NCBI GenBank assembly: GCA_031553435.1
Contig: JAVBLQ010000065.1
Location: forward strand, 15,554-79,553
Length of the DNA: 64,000 bases
DNA from: JAVBLQ01 sp031553435
GTDB lineage: Bacteria > Bacteroidota > Bacteroidia > Bacteroidales > Azobacteroidaceae
Direction of reading: 5' to 3'
Part shown: piece after piece, positions 60,677 to 64,000 of the stretch
How positions within the stretch are numbered: the first letter of the stretch is position 1
How the letters are laid out: each line of letters begins with the position of its first letter
Notes under the pieces: model-generated
The model's input: only the letters and a program-made list of their open reading frames with translations
What the model was told of the DNA's origin: nothing
Databases searched by the model: none
Translations under genes and position numbers: made by a program

Positions 60677-62148
60677 TGGATACAAAGAAATTACGACAAA
60701 AAATCCTCGATTTAGCTATACGTGGAAAGTTAGTTCCTCAAGATCCCAATGATGAACCGGCATCAGTCCTTATAGAGAAAATACGCACAGAAAAAGAACG
60801 ATTAATCAAAGAAAAAAAGATTAAGCGAGATAAGAACGAATCATACATATACCGTTCGGATAAATCATATTACGAGAAGTTCGCTGACGGATCGGTAAAA
60901 TGTATTGATGAAGAGATACCGTTTGATATCCCAGAGAGCTGGGAGTGGTGTAGATTGGGAAGCATTACGCAGCATAATACCGGAAAAACCCTTGATAAAA
61001 ATAGAAATACAGGCAAGTTGTTTGAGTATATAACCACGTCCAATATTTATTGGGAAGGTTTTGAGTTAGACACCTTGAAAGAAATGCCAATCGAAGAAAA
61101 TGGTGTTGATCGCTTTACTGTAAGAAAAGGAGATCTACTTGTTTGTGAAGGCGGAGATGCGGGTCGATCTGCTGTTTGGGACTATGAACGAACAATCTGC
61201 TTTCAGAATCATGTTCATAGGGTACGCCCATATTTGAGTATAGAATCATGGTATATATATTTCTTTCTTCATAAGATATATTTAAGCAAAGAAATAGATC
61301 AATACAAGAAAGGTGTCGGGATTCAGAGTTTATCTGGAGATGCTCTTGCGTCAATTCTCTTGCCATTGCCTCCAATAAAAGAGCAACAACACATTATTTT
61401 GGAAATCAAGCAATGTTATGGTTTTGTGGAGTCAATAGAACTAAATCAGGCAAGTTTACAACAAGCTGTAAAGGCTTTCAAATACAAAATTCTCGACCTT
61501 GCCATCCGAGGCAAACTCGTTCCACAAGATCCGAACGATGAACCAGCTTCGGTGTTACTTGAACGCATAAAATCCGAACATCCTGAGAGCAAAAATAAAG
61601 CCTCTAAAACAAGTGATAACTCACATTATGAGAACTTGCCTTTTGAGATACCGGAAAACTGGGTGTGGGCAAAATTTCAAGATGTATTCGAAATAGTCAT
61701 GGGTCAGTCTCCTGAAGGAGCATATATTAATCATACTGATGGTTGTGAGTTCCATCAAGGAAAAACTTTTTTTGGGAAGACCTTACTAAATCATTCTTAC
61801 ATATTTACTGTGAATCCTACAAAAATTGCCACCCCTGATAGCTTGATAATATGTGTCAGAGCACCTGTCGGAGACGTAAATATGACCAATAGAAAAGTTT
61901 GTATAGGTCGTGGATTATGTGCATTGAAACCAATAGGAGATATTTCCATCCAATTTATGTTTCACTGGGTATCCTACTTTAAAGATACATTTAATAAAAA
62001 AGCTACAGGAACAACATTTTTGGCAATTTCAGGAGACACGTTAAAATGTCAAGATATTCCAATCCCACCTTTAGCTGAACAAAAGCGTATTTCTGATAGT
62101 ATAGAATTGGCATATGAACAGTTAGATATGATAATAGCTGAATTATAA
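60676..62148 (+). CDS. hsdS: Type I restriction specificity subunit S (expressed copy)
   Basis: 490 residues with two target-recognition domains. TRD1 lies at about 75-265 (DIPESWEWCRLGSITQHNTGKT... PPIKEQQHIILEI) and TRD2 at about 310-490 (EIPENWVWAKFQDVFEIVMGQSP... PPLAEQKRISDSI). Each is preceded by the same helical connector (LDLAIRGKLVPQDPNDEPASVL at ~6 and ~273). The 3' part, from about 61621, can be exchanged with a silent inverted cassette at 62143-62646 through 48-bp inverted repeats, so the specificity of the second half-site should vary. Confidence 0.93.
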   Translation: MDTKKLRQKILDLAIRGKLVPQDPNDEPASVLIEKIRTEKERLIKEKKIKRDKNESYIYRSDKSYYEKFADGSVKCIDEEIPFDIPESWEWCRLGSITQHNTGKTLDKNRNTGKLFEYITTSNIYWEGFELDTLKEMPIEENGVDRFTVRKGDLLVCEGGDAGRSAVWDYERTICFQNHVHRVRPYLSIESWYIYFFLHKIYLSKEIDQYKKGVGIQSLSGDALASILLPLPPIKEQQHIILEIKQCYGFVESIELNQASLQQAVKAFKYKILDLAIRGKLVPQDPNDEPASVLLERIKSEHPESKNKASKTSDNSHYENLPFEIPENWVWAKFQDVFEIVMGQSPEGAYINHTDGCEFHQGKTFFGKTLLNHSYIFTVNPTKIATPDSLIICVRAPVGDVNMTNRKVCIGRGLCALKPIGDISIQFMFHWVSYFKDTFNKKATGTTFLAISGDTLKCQDIPIPPLAEQKRISDSIELAYEQLDMIIAEL

Positions 62149-62638
62149 CACAGCTATTATCATATCTAAAGCATTAAATACGCTGTTGATTTTCTGGATA
62201 ATACGCTCTTGCTCTTTAACAGGAGGCAGTGGGATATACAATTTAGAGTATTCTGATATCCAATATCTTTTATGAGTATAGCCAATTAACCTAGTTATAC
62301 TCATGAAATAATAAACATAACGTAAATTAACGCAAGGTTTTGTTTTGAGTATTTTCACAGCAGATGATTTTACTTTAAACTCAAAATCAACATACTTTGA
62401 TTCAGTCGTGAAATCATCAAAAATTATGACAGGGACGTTCTCGAAAATTCCTTGTGTCTCATCGGTGTATCCAATTAAAAATGATTTTCCTGCAGTCAAA
62501 ACAGGCGTTTTATACAGATCGGAATAATTTGTTGTTTCTACAATATATTCCGTCGGTTGCTCATAGTCTAATACATCATCTAATTGGCAGCATACCCAGT
62601 TTTCAGGTATCTCAAAAGGCAAGTTCCTATAATGTGAG
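61621..62638. repeat. Inverted repeats bounding an invertible hsdS segment
   Basis: Positions 61621-61668 are complementary to 62591-62638 at 44 of 48 positions, including GAACTTGCCTTTTGAGATACC without mismatch. They encode the start of TRD2 (NLPFEIPENWV) in both the expressed gene and the inverted cassette. Inversion would swap TRD2. Confidence 0.85.
62122..62169. repeat. Inner inverted repeat at the junction of the two hsdS tails
   Basis: TTAGATATGATAATAGCTG (62122-62140) and its exact complement at 62151-62169, 10-nt gap. It holds the convergent 3' ends of hsdS and the inverted cassette (LDMIIAEL / LDMIIAVL) and also marks the axis of inversion. Confidence 0.85.
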
Positions 62639-62646
62639 ATAGCCAC
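62143..62646 (-). pseudogene. Silent hsdS cassette: alternative TRD2, no start of its own
   Basis: 167 codons encoding one target-recognition domain (NLPFEIPENWVCCQLDDVLDYEQPTEYIVETTNYSDLYKTPVLTAG... PPVKEQERIIQKINSVFNALDMIIAVL). It begins at the recombination site, has no N-terminal half or convincing start codon (GTG at 62646 at best) and faces hsdS tail to tail. It is a storage cassette rather than a decayed gene. The TRD body differs strongly from the expressed TRD2, so it should recognise another half-site. Confidence 0.88.
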
Positions 62647-62648
62647 GA

Positions 62649-62656
62649 TAACTTTG
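62649..62656 (+). promoter_or_regulatory. -7 element of the shufflon recombinase gene
   Basis: TAACTTTG matches TAnnTTTG, about 30 bp before the recombinase ATG and 11 bp outside the inversion arm, so its position does not change on inversion. GTTACC (62656-62661) and GGTAAC (62688-62693) could fold over the start. Confidence 0.4.
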
Positions 62657-62686
62657 TTACCGTATTTATCTAAAAATTAATCGAAT

Positions 62687-63490
62687 ATGGTAACAGAATT
62701 TCGAAAATCGCTAAGCAAAAGTGATTTGGCAGAAAACACAATTACGTCCTATGTGTGGACAGTGAATCACTTCTTGACTCACTATGAGTCAATAAACAAT
62801 GGAAATCTTTTGGCTTACAAAGGGTTCCTGATTGAGCATTTCAAACCTCAGACCGTAAATCTACGTTTACAAGCAGTAAACAAGTATCTTGAGTTCATCA
62901 AAAAAGATCGACTGAAACTCAAATTTGTTAAAGTGCAACAGAAAAATTTTCTGGAAAATGTAATCAGTGACGCTGATTATAAGTTCTTTAAGACTAAATT
63001 AAAAGCAGACGGAAATATCGAATGGTATTTTGTTGTCTGGTTTTTGACAGCGACAGGAGCTCGTGTGAGTGAATTATTGCAAATAAAAGCAGAGCATGTT
63101 TATCTTGGACATCTTGATATGTACACAAAAGGTGGAAAAATTCGGCGGTTATATATTCCGAAGAATCTGCGTTCGGAAGCTATCAAATGGTTAGAAACCA
63201 AAAGTCTGAAATCAGGATATATATTCTTAAACCGGTTTGGAGAAAGAATTACATCTCGTGGAATTTCTCAACAGTTAAAGCATTTCGCTTCTAAATACGG
63301 CTTGAATCTTCATGTTGTATATCCACATTCTTTTCGACACAGGTTTGCTAAGAATTTTTTGGACAGGTTTAATGATATTGCGTTACTTGCTGACCTTATG
63401 GGACATGAAAGCATCGAAACCACCCGCATTTATCTTCGCCGTACCGCAAGTGAGCAACAAGCAATTGTTGATAAAATTGTAACCTGGTAG
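62687..63490 (+). CDS. Tyrosine recombinase of the hsdS shufflon
   Basis: 267 residues. The N-terminal SAM-like core-binding domain (FRKSLSKSDLAENTITSYVWTVNHFLTHYE) and the catalytic domain with TGARVSELLQIK (Arg I), PHSFRHRFAKNF (His-x-x-Arg), GHESIETTRIYLRR (His/Tyr). It is short, like recombinases that invert DNA locally. It lies 41 bp from the TRD2 inversion arm, so it is the obvious enzyme for hsdS switching. Confidence 0.92.
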   Translation: MVTEFRKSLSKSDLAENTITSYVWTVNHFLTHYESINNGNLLAYKGFLIEHFKPQTVNLRLQAVNKYLEFIKKDRLKLKFVKVQQKNFLENVISDADYKFFKTKLKADGNIEWYFVVWFLTATGARVSELLQIKAEHVYLGHLDMYTKGGKIRRLYIPKNLRSEAIKWLETKSLKSGYIFLNRFGERITSRGISQQLKHFASKYGLNLHVVYPHSFRHRFAKNFLDRFNDIALLADLMGHESIETTRIYLRRTASEQQAIVDKIVTW

Positions 63491-63501
63491 AAAACAAAAT
63501 C

Positions 63502-63530
63502 TAAAGCGTAGGTGGGTTGCCTACGCTTTA
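63502..63530. terminator. Bidirectional terminator between recombinase and second hsdS
   Basis: TAAAGCGTAGG (63502-63512) and CCTACGCTTTA (63520-63530), perfect 11-bp stem. It includes the stop codon and last residues of the minus-strand hsdS fragment. Confidence 0.8.
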
Positions 63531-64000
63531 ATTAAATTTACTATTTCATCAAGCGAAGTGAAAATATCTTCTATCTTTTCGACGATTCTATCTTGTTCAG
63601 ATATTGGAGGTAAAGGTATTTTAATTGAAGACAAAGAGTTTCCAGATAAACTTTGAATGCCGATCCCTTTTTTATAATGATTTATGTACCCGTTCAAATA
63701 AGAGTAGAGCATGAAAAAATAGATATATTTTGATTTAATGTCAGAGAATGGTCTTACTCTATGAACATGATTTTGAAAACAAATAGGGTATTCTTTATCC
63801 CATATAGCAGATCGTCCACTGTCTCCACCTTCACAAATCAAAAGGTCTCCTTTTATTGTAGAACATTTGTCCAATTCATTTTCCTCAAAAGGCATTTCTT
63901 TCAAATCATTTAAAATAAAAGAATCCCAATAAAGGTTTGAGGTTGTAATATATTTATGTAGAATACCGGTATTCCGACCTTTGTCTAATGTTTTACCCGT
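63521..64000 (-). CDS. Second hsdS gene or cassette (partial, runs off the window)
   Basis: The frame is open to base 64000; about 159 codons are visible. They form one target-recognition domain closely related to TRD1 of the expressed hsdS: TGKTLDKGRNTG, YITTSNLYWDSF, GDLLICEGGDSGRSAIW, ICFQNHVHRVRPF, YKKGIGIQSLSGNSLSSIKIPLPP. Unlike TRD1 in the expressed gene, this domain ends the protein (LDEIVNLIKA-stop) without the central connector. It may be the C-terminal TRD of another hsdS or a silent TRD1 donor. The upstream half lies outside the window. Confidence 0.8.
   Translation of the reverse strand, partial: TGKTLDKGRNTGILHKYITTSNLYWDSFILNDLKEMPFEENELDKCSTIKGDLLICEGGDSGRSAIWDKEYPICFQNHVHRVRPFSDIKSKYIYFFMLYSYLNGYINHYKKGIGIQSLSGNSLSSIKIPLPPISEQDRIVEKIEDIFTSLDEIVNLIKA

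Noticed and set aside
62143..62646. Decayed hsdS pseudogene
   Set aside because: The frame is intact from the recombination site to the stop, which fits a storage cassette better than decay.
1..64000. CRISPR array, rRNA, tRNA genes or complete insertion sequences
   Set aside because: I saw no regularly spaced repeat-spacer array, rRNA, foldable tRNA or transposase gene. The only mobile-type enzymes are the two tyrosine recombinases.

Overview
The window looks like the chromosome of an AT-rich member of the Bacteroidales. The signs are a Bacteroidetes-type dcw cluster with a DAP-type MurE, SusC/SusD pairs, proteins with type IX secretion (T9SS) C-terminal sorting domains, TTTG/TAnnTTTG promoters, invertible DNA and Bacteroides-style tyrosine recombinases. 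A Dysgonomonadaceae- or Paludibacteraceae-like organism is plausible, but the family cannot be fixed from this sequence alone.

Layout. (1) 1-16.6 kb: the division and cell-wall (dcw) operon, end of ftsI-murE-mraY-murD-ftsW-murG-murC-ftsQ-ftsA-ftsZ, all on the + strand. It carries unexpected passengers: a thioredoxin-like protein and an ABC-ATPase/DUF4435 (TOPRIM-like) pair resembling the PARIS anti-phage system between murE and mraY; an S23-type four-helix-bundle gene flanked by inverted repeats between murD and ftsW; and a RibD-like deaminase fused to a GHKL-type ATPase and winged helix between murG and murC. Palindromic elements also sit across the murD start and inside murC. (2) 16.6-24 kb: a CPBP protease, a trpB2 gene behind a classical Trp-codon leader peptide and terminator, a helix-turn-helix regulator, L-fucose isomerase and a LacI regulator. 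(3) 24.1-38.6 kb: a polysaccharide-utilisation locus with a phosphodiesterase-like surface protein, SusC, SusD, a LamG lipoprotein, two GH144-like (glucoamylase-like) enzymes around a GH3 beta-glucosidase, and a T9SS cargo protein. Beta-1,2-glucan is the likely target. (4) 39-46.9 kb: a LuxR-type regulator, a flavin-binding protein, then a tyrosine recombinase broken at an A10 run, a 21-bp inverted-repeat pair enclosing about 0.6 kb with a strong promoter that now points away from the next operon (a predicted invertible ON/OFF switch), and four exported or surface genes. (5) 46.9-49.7 kb: a TRIC-type channel and dnaK. (6) 49.8-64 kb: a defence island with XRE, DUF1016 nuclease, Fic, a NACHT NTPase overlapping a RelA/SpoT-type nucleotide synthetase gene, an AlbA_2 ATPase, and a phase-variable type I restriction system (hsdR, hsdM, hsdS, inverted silent hsdS cassettes and a recombinase).

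A pattern across all regions is a family of intergenic inverted repeats, with A/G-rich 'words' such as GTGAATAGTG, AAGAATGAAAAATT and GTGAAGAATT answered by their complements 10-60 nt later. Some lie between convergent genes as terminators. Others lie inside operons, and a few have become part of reading frames.

The strongest leads are the promoter inverton (41998-42646), the NACHT + RelA/SpoT pair (51989-55049), the PARIS-like pair buried in the dcw operon (2852-4640), the deaminase-ATPase fusion (10150-11646) and the trpB2 attenuator (17637-17819).
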